Below are positions 7,601 to 14,874 of a DNA stretch of 20,227 nt, one piece after another. The stretch is from Bacillota bacterium. Lineage in GTDB: Bacteria > Bacillota > Clostridia > Lachnospirales > Lachnospiraceae. Location of the stretch: contig JAFAGA010000012.1 in NCBI GenBank assembly GCA_023423045.1, forward strand, positions 1-20,227, read 5' to 3'. A program made the translations under genes and the position numbers. The notes below the pieces were generated by a model. The model ran no database searches. It was given only the letters and a program-made list of their open reading frames with translations, and was not told where the DNA came from. How positions within the stretch are numbered: position 1 is the stretch's first letter; each line of letters opens with the position of its first letter.

Positions 7601-8140
7601 ATGCCGTCATGGAACTCCAGAGGATTAAGAGGTTCTTTATTAGAGGAGGTAATTAATTTTACCAACACCAGGTACCGGGAGAAGGGACTGGCATTGATTC
7701 AGAAGGTGCCCACCCCCATTACCCCGATTAATATTGACAAGGAAAACAGGCATATCACTCTGGCGTATTTTGAGCAGAAGAGTACGGTTGACTATATCGG
7801 AGTGGTGCAGGGAATCCCGGTTTGCTTTGATGCGAAGGAATGCGCTGTTGATACCTTTAGCATGAACAATGTACATGAGCATCAGATTGCTTTTATGAAG
7901 GAATTCGAAGAGCAGGAGGGAATCGCATTTTTGCTGATCTACTTTAAGAAAAGGGATGTATATCATTATCTGACCTTCGAACGGCTCTATGAGTTCTGGG
8001 AGCGGGCGCATCAGGGGGGAAGAAAGAGCTTCCGGTATGACGAGCTGGAGGATGGATATCAGATTTCCCTGCAAAGCGGTGCCTGTATTCACTATCTTCC
8101 TCTGCTTCAAAAGGACCTGGAACGGCGGGAGAATACATAA
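7601..8140 (+). CDS. recU: Holliday junction resolvase RecU
   Basis: Structure-specific endonuclease that cuts Holliday junctions in homologous recombination and chromosome segregation; it fills the role of RuvC in Firmicutes. The 179-aa product shows the family pattern: NSRGLRGSLLEEVINFTNTRY near the N-terminus, a KVPTPITPINI segment, YFEQKSTVDYIGV with the metal-binding aspartate of TVDY, and FDAKEC as the second half of the nuclease motif. Bacillus RecU has FEAKE at the last site, so a glutamate-to-aspartate change is seen. The protein begins directly at the SRG motif and lacks the roughly 30-residue N-terminal arm of the Bacillus protein. Its GGGGGAG ribosome binding site overlaps the end of the preceding gene. 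In other Firmicutes recU is paired with pbp1; here it closes an rRNA-modification cluster. Confidence 0.92.
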   Translation: MPSWNSRGLRGSLLEEVINFTNTRYREKGLALIQKVPTPITPINIDKENRHITLAYFEQKSTVDYIGVVQGIPVCFDAKECAVDTFSMNNVHEHQIAFMKEFEEQEGIAFLLIYFKKRDVYHYLTFERLYEFWERAHQGGRKSFRYDELEDGYQISLQSGACIHYLPLLQKDLERRENT

Positions 8141-8160
8141 GAATTTTCTGCAATATTAAG

Positions 8161-8189
8161 TTGACATCCTCGGGATTATAAATTATAAT
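8161..8189 (+). promoter_or_regulatory. Consensus promoter of the his operon
   Basis: TTGACA (8161-8166) and TATAAT (8184-8189) with a 17-bp spacer form a perfect sigma-A consensus. Transcription should start near 8196. A promoter this strong normally implies control by a repressor or leader, and an inverted repeat follows at once. Confidence 0.85.
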
Positions 8190-8200
8190 GTAAAAACATA

Positions 8201-8257
8201 TTAGTATGGTAGCGAATTATCACGTTACCATACTAAAGTAGTATATGGGATACTTTA
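8201..8257 (+). promoter_or_regulatory. Inverted repeats in the his leader, operator or mRNA hairpin
   Basis: TTAGTATGGTAGCG (8201-8214) and CGTTACCATACTAA (8223-8236) pair over 14 positions with one G-U, starting about five bases after the predicted transcript start. A second pair, TAAAGTA/TACTTTA (8234-8240/8251-8257), overlaps its last three bases, so the two cannot both form fully. No T run follows either. The position suits an operator just downstream of the promoter or a protective 5' hairpin. The palindromic TAGTATG...CATACTA core is compatible with a dimeric repressor; the TrpR-like YerC/HisR protein proposed for his genes in Firmicutes is one candidate, by inference only. Confidence 0.55.
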
Positions 8258-8301
8258 CAGGAATCAATACTGGAAGCATGGTATAATGGAAGGAAGGCCG
8301 G

Positions 8302-9573
8302 GTGCTGATTATGAAGGACAAATTACTCCATACACCGGAGGGAGTCAGAGATATCTATAATTCGGAATGCGCAACAAAGTTGATGCTGCAAAGCAAACTT
8401 CATCAAGTGTTGGAGCATTATGGCTTCCGGGATATTCAGACTCCCAGCTTTGAATTTTTTGATATATTTAATCAGGAGAGGGGAACCGTATCCTCCAAGG
8501 AAATGTATAAATTTTTTGACAGGGATGGTAATACTCTGGTGCTTCGTCCGGATATTACCCCTTCCATTGCCCGCTGCGTGGCAAAATATTATAAAGAGGA
8601 AACTATGCCCATCCGGCTATGCTATATCGGCAATACCTTTATCAACAATTCCAGCTATCAGGGAAAGCTGAAGGAAGCGACCCAGCTGGGAGCGGAGCTT
8701 ATGAATGATGACAGCATTGAAGCCGATGCGGAGCTTCTGGCACTGACTGTAGAATGTCTTTTGCAGTCAGGACTGAAGGAGTTTCAATTAGAAATCGGAT
8801 ATGCCGATTTCTTTCGTGCTCTGATAGAGGAAGCCGGCATAACCTCAGAGGAGGATATAACCCAGCTTCGTATCCTGATTTCCAAGAAAAACATATTTGG
8901 TGTCGAGGAAATCATTAAGGCATGGGACATGAGCGAGGAATGCAGGATGATTTTTCAGAAGCTTCCGGAGCTGTTCGGAGGGCTTGATATTCTGTCCCAT
9001 GCAGTTGAAATAACCTCCAATCCCCGTGCAAGGAAAGCGATCCGGCGGTTGGAGAAGATCTATGAGATTATGTCAGAATACGGCTATGAAAGATACATCT
9101 CCTTTGATCTGGGAATGCTCAGTCAATATGATTATTATACCGGAATAATATTTAAGGCGTATACGTATGGCACCGGTGATGCGGTAGCAACCGGCGGAAG
9201 ATATGATAATCTGGTGATTCAATTTGGTAAGGAAGCCCCAGCCATTGGACTCGCCATTGTAATTGACCAATTGATGCTGGCTCTCACCAGGCAGAAACTC
9301 CTTCCAAAGCAGGAGGCGCAGGATACCCTGATCCTGTTTGAGCAAAGCTATCGCAGGCAGGCGATTGCTCTGGCAAAGCATTTTCGCAGTGATGGTATCA
9401 ATGCAATTCTACAGATGTCGAATAAAGGCATTTCTTCTGAACAATATAAAACTTATGCACAGGGAATGAATATCGGAGGGATCTTATTCTTGGATAACCC
9501 CAAGGAGATCAAGGTTATGGATATTAATTCAGGAACGCTGCAGACCGCCTCAATGGAAGAATTTTTACAATAG
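8302..9573 (+). CDS. hisZ: ATP phosphoribosyltransferase regulatory subunit HisZ
   Basis: HisZ is a catalytically inactive relative of histidyl-tRNA synthetase that joins short HisG to form the active, histidine-sensitive first enzyme of histidine synthesis. The product is 423 aa from GTG 8302 or 420 aa from ATG 8311. The GTG has AAGGA with a seven-base spacer, while the ATG is 13 or more bases from any good site, so GTG is preferred with moderate certainty. Class II synthetase features are seen: LLHTPEGVRDIYN at the start, LVLRPDITPSIARCVA (motif 2 region), a YYTGIIFKAYTYG stretch (HisA motif) and ATGGRYDNL. The tRNA-binding C-terminal domain of true HisRS looks reduced, and the position directly before a short hisG confirms HisZ rather than HisS. 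Confidence 0.95.
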   Translation: MLIMKDKLLHTPEGVRDIYNSECATKLMLQSKLHQVLEHYGFRDIQTPSFEFFDIFNQERGTVSSKEMYKFFDRDGNTLVLRPDITPSIARCVAKYYKEETMPIRLCYIGNTFINNSSYQGKLKEATQLGAELMNDDSIEADAELLALTVECLLQSGLKEFQLEIGYADFFRALIEEAGITSEEDITQLRILISKKNIFGVEEIIKAWDMSEECRMIFQKLPELFGGLDILSHAVEITSNPRARKAIRRLEKIYEIMSEYGYERYISFDLGMLSQYDYYTGIIFKAYTYGTGDAVATGGRYDNLVIQFGKEAPAIGLAIVIDQLMLALTRQKLLPKQEAQDTLILFEQSYRRQAIALAKHFRSDGINAILQMSNKGISSEQYKTYAQGMNIGGILFLDNPKEIKVMDINSGTLQTASMEEFLQ

Positions 9574-9679
9574 GTAGAAGAAGAGAAATGAAGTGGAAGC
9601 AAGGCGGAAGTTAGGCAGAAGGCAGCGATGCGGATATGGGATAGGCCGATACAATCCGTTAGGAGAAAGGAAGATTTTG

Positions 9680-10336
9680 ATGAGATATATTACAATTGCT
9701 CTGGCAAAGGGCCGGCTGGCATTAAATACGCTGGAGATACTTGAAAGAATCGGTATTTCCTGTGACGAGATCAAGGATAAATCCTCCAGAAAACTGATCT
9801 TTACCAATGAAGAGCTGAAGCTGAAATTCTTCCTGGCTAAGGCCAGTGATGTTCCTACATATGTAGAATACGGGGCAGCTGACATCGGTGTGGTTGGAAA
9901 GGATACAATCCTGGAGGAAGGGCGCAAAATGTATGAAGTGGTCGATCTTGGACTGGGCAAATGCAGGATGTGCGTGGCCGGTCCAGCCTCGGCAGGAGAG
10001 CTGCTGCAGCATGGAGAGCTGATCAGGGTGGCGACCAAATACCCGAATATTGCCAAGGATTATTTCTATAATAAGAAGCATCAGACCGTAGAGATCATTA
10101 AGCTGAACGGGTCCATTGAGTTGGCTCCCATCGTCGGATTATCCGAGGTTATTGTAGATATTGTTGAAACCGGCTCCACACTTCGGGAGAACGGACTTGC
10201 TGTGTTGGAGGAAATCTGCAGTTTGTCTGCCCGCATGGTGGTTAACGAAGTAAGCATGAAGATGGAGCATGAGAGAATAACAAAGATCATTAGGGATTTG
10301 AAAGCAGTCATATCGAAGGAAGGGGACAGAGCATGA
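9680..10336 (+). CDS. hisG: ATP phosphoribosyltransferase, short form HisG
   Basis: Catalyses the first committed step of histidine synthesis, joining PRPP and ATP to give phosphoribosyl-ATP. At 218 aa it is the short form, lacking the C-terminal ACT-like regulatory domain of long HisG, so it depends on HisZ encoded just upstream. Visible motifs are ITIALAKGRL (4-13), AADIGVVGKDTILEE (66-80) and the PRPP-binding DIVETGSTLRENGL (160-173). ATG 9680 is chosen for the AGGAGAAAGGAAG ribosome binding region before it; the frame is open to GTG 9593, but the extra 29 residues are basic and unlike HisG. Its last four bases overlap the hisD start (ATGA), implying translational coupling. Confidence 0.96.
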   Translation: MRYITIALAKGRLALNTLEILERIGISCDEIKDKSSRKLIFTNEELKLKFFLAKASDVPTYVEYGAADIGVVGKDTILEEGRKMYEVVDLGLGKCRMCVAGPASAGELLQHGELIRVATKYPNIAKDYFYNKKHQTVEIIKLNGSIELAPIVGLSEVIVDIVETGSTLRENGLAVLEEICSLSARMVVNEVSMKMEHERITKIIRDLKAVISKEGDRA

Positions 10337-11622
10337 GAATAATTGAACTGAATGCGGATACCAGGAAAAATATATTGGAGGATCTGTTAAAAAGAAGCCC
10401 CAACCAGTATGACCAGTACGCCGGTGCGGTAGCGGACATCCTGAAGGAGGTCAGAACCAGAAAGGATGAAGCCTTATTTGAGTACACAAAAAGGTTTGAT
10501 GGGGCTGAGATCACAGGGGACAATATCCGCGTCACGGAGGAAGAGATTGATGAGGCCTATACCAGGGTTGATCCGGCGACCGTTGAGATTATCCGTAAGG
10601 CCATTAAAAATATTGAAAGTTATCACAGCAAACAGAAGCAGTACAGTTGGTTTGATACTACGGAGAATGGAACCATCCTGGGACAGAAGGTGACTCCCAT
10701 CGCTGCCGCGGGAGTATATGTGCCCGGAGGAAAGGCGGCATATCCGTCCTCCGTGCTTATGAATGTGATCCCGGCAAAGGTTGCAGGTGTTACCAGAATT
10801 GCCATGACTACTCCGCCGGACCGGGAGGGCAGGATATATCCGGGAACCCTGGTAGCCGCCAGAGAAGCCGGAGTTACTGAAATCTACAAGGCAGGAGGAG
10901 CCCAGGCAATCGCTGCTCTGGCCTACGGTACGGAAAGTATTCCAAAAGTGGATAAGATTGTCGGTCCCGGCAATATCTATGTAGCTTTGGCCAAAAAAGC
11001 GGTCTACGGGCATGTCAGCATTGACTCCATTGCGGGACCCAGCGAGATTCTGGTATTGGCTGATGAGACTGCCAATCCCAGATATGTTGCGGCTGATTTG
11101 CTGTCCCAGGCGGAGCATGATGAATTGGCTTCCGCTATTTTGATTACCACAAGCAGAGAGCTGGCGCAGAAAGTATCCCAGGAGGTTGACGGATTTGTCC
11201 GGGAGCTCTCCAGGAGCGGGATTATCCGCAGTTCCCTGGATAATTACGGATACCTTATGGTGGCGGATACCATGGAGGATGCCATTGATGCGGCAAATGA
11301 GATTGCCAGCGAGCATCTGGAGATTATGACAAAGGATGCGTTTATGGTTATGACGAAGATTAAGAACGCAGGGGCAATCTTCATTGGAGAATATTCCAGC
11401 GAGCCCTTGGGAGATTATATGGCCGGACCCAATCATGTCCTGCCTACCAATGGTACGGCAAAATTCTTCTCACCCTTAGGAGTAGATGATTTCGTTAAGA
11501 AATCAAGTATTATTTCATATTCCAGAGAGGCTCTGGAACCGATTTATCAAGACATCGTGGCCTTTGCCAATTCCGAAAGCCTGACCGCCCATGCCAACTC
11601 CATCGCGGTGCGTTTTGAATAG
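10333..11622 (+). CDS. hisD: Histidinol dehydrogenase HisD
   Basis: Carries out the last two steps of histidine synthesis, oxidising L-histidinol to histidinal and then L-histidine with two NAD+; a zinc enzyme. The 429-aa length is standard. Motifs in order: VPGGKAAYPSSVLMN, IYKAGGAQAIAALAYGTE, KIVGPGNIYVALAKK, the substrate-site IAGPSEILVLAD, the zinc-ligand region LSQAEHDELASA, the catalytic glutamate-histidine pair in IASEHLEIM, then GPNHVLPTNGTAKFFSP and a C-terminal LTAHANSIAVRF that supplies the last histidine ligand. All expected catalytic residues appear present. The start overlaps the hisG stop by four bases. It is followed by a 161-bp gap with its own promoter before hisB, so hisZGD may be expressed at a different level from the distal genes. 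Confidence 0.97.
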   Translation: MRIIELNADTRKNILEDLLKRSPNQYDQYAGAVADILKEVRTRKDEALFEYTKRFDGAEITGDNIRVTEEEIDEAYTRVDPATVEIIRKAIKNIESYHSKQKQYSWFDTTENGTILGQKVTPIAAAGVYVPGGKAAYPSSVLMNVIPAKVAGVTRIAMTTPPDREGRIYPGTLVAAREAGVTEIYKAGGAQAIAALAYGTESIPKVDKIVGPGNIYVALAKKAVYGHVSIDSIAGPSEILVLADETANPRYVAADLLSQAEHDELASAILITTSRELAQKVSQEVDGFVRELSRSGIIRSSLDNYGYLMVADTMEDAIDAANEIASEHLEIMTKDAFMVMTKIKNAGAIFIGEYSSEPLGDYMAGPNHVLPTNGTAKFFSPLGVDDFVKKSSIISYSREALEPIYQDIVAFANSESLTAHANSIAVRFE

Positions 11623-11665
11623 ATTAAAAGCCCTGTTATTCAGCGTCTTACCGCGAAAAGAAGGT

Positions 11666-11693
11666 TTGACATTTATGACGCTTATAGTATAAT
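11666..11693 (+). promoter_or_regulatory. Internal promoter before hisB
   Basis: TTGACA (11666-11671) and TATAAT (11688-11693) are perfect hexamers with a 16-bp spacer, about 90 bases before the hisB start. This would give the distal his genes an independent promoter. Confidence 0.75.
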
Positions 11694-11712
11694 GGGAGCG
11701 TAGTGGAACATA

Positions 11713-11748
11713 GTGCGAGAAAGGCACTCGCACAACAAGCTTGCTTGT
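11713..11748 (+). other. Two hairpins in the hisB leader
   Basis: GTGCGAG/CTCGCAC (11713-11719/11727-11733, loop AAAGGCA) is followed one base later by ACAAG/CTTGT (11735-11739/11744-11748) closed by a CTTG loop. They begin about 13 bases after the expected start of the internal promoter's transcript. The paired-hairpin layout, CTTG loop and TATAATAATTA linker resemble the arrays at 1641-1829 and 19848-20045. Confidence 0.5.
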
Positions 11749-11783
11749 ATAATAATTATTTACAGAAGGTGGGGGAAAGGCGG

Positions 11784-12377
11784 ATGGATATCCGAAGTGC
11801 AGAGATAAACCGCGTGACAAGAGAGACCGATATCAGTATGGAATTTGCTGTGGATGGAAGCGGGAAAGCTCAGATCGAGACAGGCATTGGTTTCTTCAAT
11901 CATATGCTTGACAGCTTCGCAAGGCATGGCTTCTTTGATCTGAAGCTGGCAGTAAAAGGTGATTTATATGTGGACTCGCACCATACAGTTGAGGATACCG
12001 GTATTGTACTGGGACAGGCCATTAAAAAAGCGCTGGGGAGTAAACAGGGAATAAAGCGTTATGGCTCCTGTATCTTGCCGATGGATGAAACCCTGGTGCT
12101 CTGTGCCATCGATTTGTCAGGCCGCCCCTATCTGTCCTATGATTTAGAATTTACGGTGGATAAGGTAGGATATATGGAAACCGAGCTTGTGAAAGAGTTT
12201 TTTTATGCTGTCTCATACTCTGCCGGCATGAATTTACATATCAAAATGCTTAACGGCGGGAATAACCATCATGTGATTGAAGCAGCCTTCAAGGCTTTTG
12301 CAAAGGCGTTGGATGAAGCCTGCGGCTTCGATGAACGGATTAGCGGTGTCTTATCAGCCAAAGGTTCCATCGAATAA
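11784..12377 (+). CDS. hisB: Imidazoleglycerol-phosphate dehydratase HisB
   Basis: Dehydrates imidazole glycerol phosphate to imidazole acetol phosphate. The 197-aa product is the monofunctional form without the histidinol-phosphatase domain found in enteric HisB. Two half-site repeats are visible. The first has RVTRETDISMEF, GIGFFNHMLDSFARHG and DSHHTVEDTGI. The second has GSCILPMDETLVLCAIDLSG, EFFYAVSYSAGMNLHI and GGNNHHVIEAAFKAFAKAL. The HHxxED and NHHxxE motifs hold the metal-binding histidines and glutamates. ATG 11784 follows a G-rich GGGGGAAAGG site; an upstream in-frame codon at 11703 would translate the leader hairpins and is rejected. hisH, often next in his operons, does not follow; hisA does, after 43 bp. 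A histidinol-phosphate phosphatase is not encoded in this window. Confidence 0.96.
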   Translation: MDIRSAEINRVTRETDISMEFAVDGSGKAQIETGIGFFNHMLDSFARHGFFDLKLAVKGDLYVDSHHTVEDTGIVLGQAIKKALGSKQGIKRYGSCILPMDETLVLCAIDLSGRPYLSYDLEFTVDKVGYMETELVKEFFYAVSYSAGMNLHIKMLNGGNNHHVIEAAFKAFAKALDEACGFDERISGVLSAKGSIE

Positions 12378-12420
12378 GCAACCAAAATCTACAGATACTG
12401 GAAAGGGCATGGTCACAAAT

Positions 12421-13152
12421 ATGAAATTATTTCCTGCGATTGATATAAAGAATGGACAATGCGTCAGATTAAGACAGGGTAGTTTTCAGGATATACTGGT
12501 ATATTCTGACGTACCCTTAAAAATAGCAAAACAATGGGAAGCTGCAGGGGCTTCCTTTATCCATATTGTGGATCTTGACGGAGCGTTGGTCGGTCATTCG
12601 GTGAATGACGAGGTGATAAAGAGTATTGTCTCGGAGGTTAAGGTGCCGATTCAGGTGGGCGGAGGAATCCGGACTATTAAGGATATCGAGAATAAGCTGG
12701 CACTGGGGACCACGAGGGTAATCATCGGAACCAAAGCGGTCAAGGATCCGGCCTTTATCAAGGAAGCAGTCACTACCTTCGGAGCAGAAAGAATTGTCAT
12801 CGGCATTGATGCCAAGGATGGCATGGTTGCCATTGAAGGCTGGGAAAAAGTCAGCAATTACCAGGCGGTAGCCTTAGCGATGGAAATGAAGAAATACGGC
12901 GTTAAGACCATTGTGTATACGGATATTGCCAAGGACGGCATGCTCCAGGGACCGAATATCGCCCATACCAGGGAGATGGCTCAGGCAACAGGATTAGATA
13001 TCATTGCATCCGGCGGCGTATCCTCTCTGAAGGATTTGGAGATGCTGGAGGAAATCAATATCTATGGGGCTATTGTAGGGAAAGCGTTATATGAGAATCG
13101 GATTGATCTGAAGAAAGCAGTCAATCTTTTTGAAAAGAAGCAGTCTCTGTAG
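12421..13152 (+). CDS. hisA: ProFAR isomerase HisA
   Basis: Opens the ribose ring of ProFAR to give PRFAR, an Amadori rearrangement. The (beta/alpha)8-barrel is 243 aa. Both catalytic aspartates are seen: Asp8 in LFPAIDIKNG and the one in IVIGIDAKDG. YTDIAKDGMLQGPN is the usual HisA loop, and the phosphate-binding glycines are in IQVGGGIRT and IASGGVSS. All argue for HisA rather than HisF or the bifunctional PriA. Start choice is uncertain: ATG 12421 gives the conserved MKLFPAID beginning, while ATG 12409 (four residues longer) lies only one base after the AAAGGG ribosome binding site. A much longer frame back to 12277 overlaps hisB and is not real. Confidence 0.96.
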   Translation: MKLFPAIDIKNGQCVRLRQGSFQDILVYSDVPLKIAKQWEAAGASFIHIVDLDGALVGHSVNDEVIKSIVSEVKVPIQVGGGIRTIKDIENKLALGTTRVIIGTKAVKDPAFIKEAVTTFGAERIVIGIDAKDGMVAIEGWEKVSNYQAVALAMEMKKYGVKTIVYTDIAKDGMLQGPNIAHTREMAQATGLDIIASGGVSSLKDLEMLEEINIYGAIVGKALYENRIDLKKAVNLFEKKQSL

Positions 13153-13268
13153 GATGGAAGAACAGTAAACAAGAAGTAGCAGCAAATAAAGAATAGAAGC
13201 AAATAAGAAATGGCAGATAAACCAATAGAAATAAATGTGTAGCCGCAAGGTAGAAAGGGTATGAGGCC

Positions 13269-13424
13269 ATGAGAAGAAAAACATTATATTTGATTGCAAT
13301 TATAATGGTACTTCTATATATCGTTATTAACAGATGGATTATGCCTATAAATAATACAATATCAATGATTTGGATCATTGTTGCAGGCTGCTTTTTTGTT
13401 CTATCATTTTTCTGTAGCAAGTAA
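13269..13424 (+). CDS. Small two-segment membrane protein, 51 aa
   Basis: A 51-codon gene between hisA and hisIE that I do not recognise. It starts MRRKTLYLIAIIMVLLYIVI, a basic N-terminus followed by a hydrophobic segment (about 5-20). A short polar loop with NRW and NNT leads to a second segment (about 32-48), and the protein ends FFCSK. This predicts two membrane-spanning helices. AAAGGG (13254-13259) lies nine bases before the ATG, a reasonable ribosome binding site. A three-codon ATG-AGG-CCA-TGA frame at 13261 ends overlapping this start. The position inside the his operon may be incidental. Coding is supported by the ribosome binding site and the coherent hydrophobicity pattern only. 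Confidence 0.6.
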   Translation: MRRKTLYLIAIIMVLLYIVINRWIMPINNTISMIWIIVAGCFFVLSFFCSK

Positions 13425-13566
13425 TGCAAACCTCATTAGAACAAAGAAATGACAATGAGACATGCGGTGGCTATTCAGAGCAGGTCGATGGCTGTCCGGA
13501 GAGGCAATGATAATTAGCAAAGCGACGATACAATTACGACAAATCTTCCAGGAGGTATCTGTAAAA

Positions 13567-14835
13567 ATGTCTTACAAAAAAATTATCCCCTACATCAATG
13601 CGGAAAATGAAGTTCCGGCCAATGTCTGTAAACTGGCAAGGGAATACTCTTCGGGAGGAGCGGACGGACTGCTGATTTATAACTATTCGAAGAACGAGAA
13701 AACCAGGGAAGAATTTTTTGCATTGGCGAAGGAGTTGTCAAAGGAAATTGATATTCCTTTTATCCTGGGGTGTTATGTCCAGCGCTTGGAAGATGTTAAG
13801 AAAGCGATCTATACAGGTGCCGAAGCGGTACAGATGAAGTATACTCTTTTGAATGATAAGGAATTATTAAAAGAGGCGGCCGGGCGTTTTGGCGCTCAGA
13901 AGCTTATCGTAGAGCTGGATATGATGGATTGCAAGGATGCGGATGGTACGGACTTTTTTCATGCTCTGGCAGAAGATGGGGTTGGCACAGTGCTGGTGAA
14001 GCATGTGGCCTTATCGGAGAATACCAGGGCTAAAATCGAGGGATCACCGCTTCCGGTGATTATCCGTGACAGTCTGATCCGCAACGATATCAGCAGCCTG
14101 CTCGGTATTTCCAATGTGGTTGCCGTGTCCACTAATTTTTATGAAAACAAGGACATCATGAAAGCAAAGCAGGCATTGAAGTTTGAGGGGATTGCGGTGA
14201 ACACCCTGGAAAGCAAGGTGTCCTTTTCCGAGTTCAAGAAAAATGCCGATGGACTGGTACCGGTAATTGTACAGGATTATCGCTCCAACGAGGTATTAAT
14301 GCTGGCGTACATGAATGAGGAAGCATATCAAAGAACCATTACGACGGGACGGATGACTTATTATTCAAGAAGCAGGCAGGAGCTTTGGCTCAAGGGTGAA
14401 ACCTCGGGGCATTACCAGTATGTGAAGGAGCTGTCTCTGGATTGTGACAAGGATACGATCCTGGCAAAGGTATTGCAAATCGGCGCCGCCTGCCACACCG
14501 GCAGCGATAGCTGCTTCTTCACCGAATTGCTGAAGAAGGATTATAAGGATATGGATCCCCTTCATGTGTTCCAGGAGGTTTACGATGTGATACAGGAACG
14601 CAGGAAGAATCCGAAGGAAGGCTCCTATACGAATTATCTTTTTGATAAGGGACTGGATAAGATACTGAAAAAATGCGGAGAAGAGTCGGCCGAAATAATT
14701 ATTGCCGCCAAGAACCCGGGTTCCCAGGAGCTGCGGTATGAGATAGCGGATTATCTATATCATTTGATGGTCCTGATGGCAGAATGTAGTTTAGACTGGA
14801 ATGATATCACAACAGAACTGGCTCATCGAAAATAG
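13567..14835 (+). CDS. hisIE: HisIE fusion with a degenerate HisF-like N-terminal domain
   Basis: Three-part protein of 422 aa. Residues 232-320 are phosphoribosyl-AMP cyclohydrolase (HisI): NEVLMLAYMNEEAYQRT, TYYSRSRQELWLKGETSG, and zinc/metal-site residues in LDCDKD and GAACHTGSDSCFF. Residues about 332-420 are phosphoribosyl-ATP pyrophosphatase (HisE): KILKKCGEESAEIIIAAKN and EIADYLYHLMVLM. These perform steps three and two of histidine synthesis. Residues 1-225 align by eye with HisF/HisA barrels (KKIIPYIN at the start, EIDIPFILGCYV, EAAGRFGAQKLIVELD), but the first catalytic Asp is Asn11, a loop of about 14 residues is missing and the phosphate-binding GGG and DGT motifs are lost, so it cannot be a working cyclase. 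AGGAGG precedes ATG 13567 with an 11-base spacer; an earlier in-frame ATG at 13462 lacks support. Confidence 0.93.
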   Translation: MSYKKIIPYINAENEVPANVCKLAREYSSGGADGLLIYNYSKNEKTREEFFALAKELSKEIDIPFILGCYVQRLEDVKKAIYTGAEAVQMKYTLLNDKELLKEAAGRFGAQKLIVELDMMDCKDADGTDFFHALAEDGVGTVLVKHVALSENTRAKIEGSPLPVIIRDSLIRNDISSLLGISNVVAVSTNFYENKDIMKAKQALKFEGIAVNTLESKVSFSEFKKNADGLVPVIVQDYRSNEVLMLAYMNEEAYQRTITTGRMTYYSRSRQELWLKGETSGHYQYVKELSLDCDKDTILAKVLQIGAACHTGSDSCFFTELLKKDYKDMDPLHVFQEVYDVIQERRKNPKEGSYTNYLFDKGLDKILKKCGEESAEIIIAAKNPGSQELRYEIADYLYHLMVLMAECSLDWNDITTELAHRK

Positions 14836-14838
14836 TGA

Positions 14839-14867
14839 TTGAATTATTATATAAATTATTTTATACT
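14839..14867 (+). promoter_or_regulatory. Promoter candidate for alaS
   Basis: TTGAAT (14839-14844) and TATACT (14862-14867) with a 17-bp spacer: five of six matches in each box. It begins four bases after the hisIE stop, and the transcript would start near 14874, giving a leader of about 130 bases before alaS. Confidence 0.65.
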
Positions 14868-14874
14868 AAAAGCT

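Noticed and set aside
8282..8287. Second his promoter at TATAAT with extended TG
   Set aside because: TGGTATAAT is a good extended -10, but no -35 is present and the transcript would begin only about eight bases before the start codon, leaving too little leader.
10474..11436. Long open frame antisense to hisD
   Set aside because: It lies wholly opposite a clear hisD and encodes an odd, cysteine- and glycine-rich sequence; a shadow frame.
12378..12420. hisH or hisF remnant between hisB and hisA
   Set aside because: The gap is only 43 bases and holds nothing like either gene.
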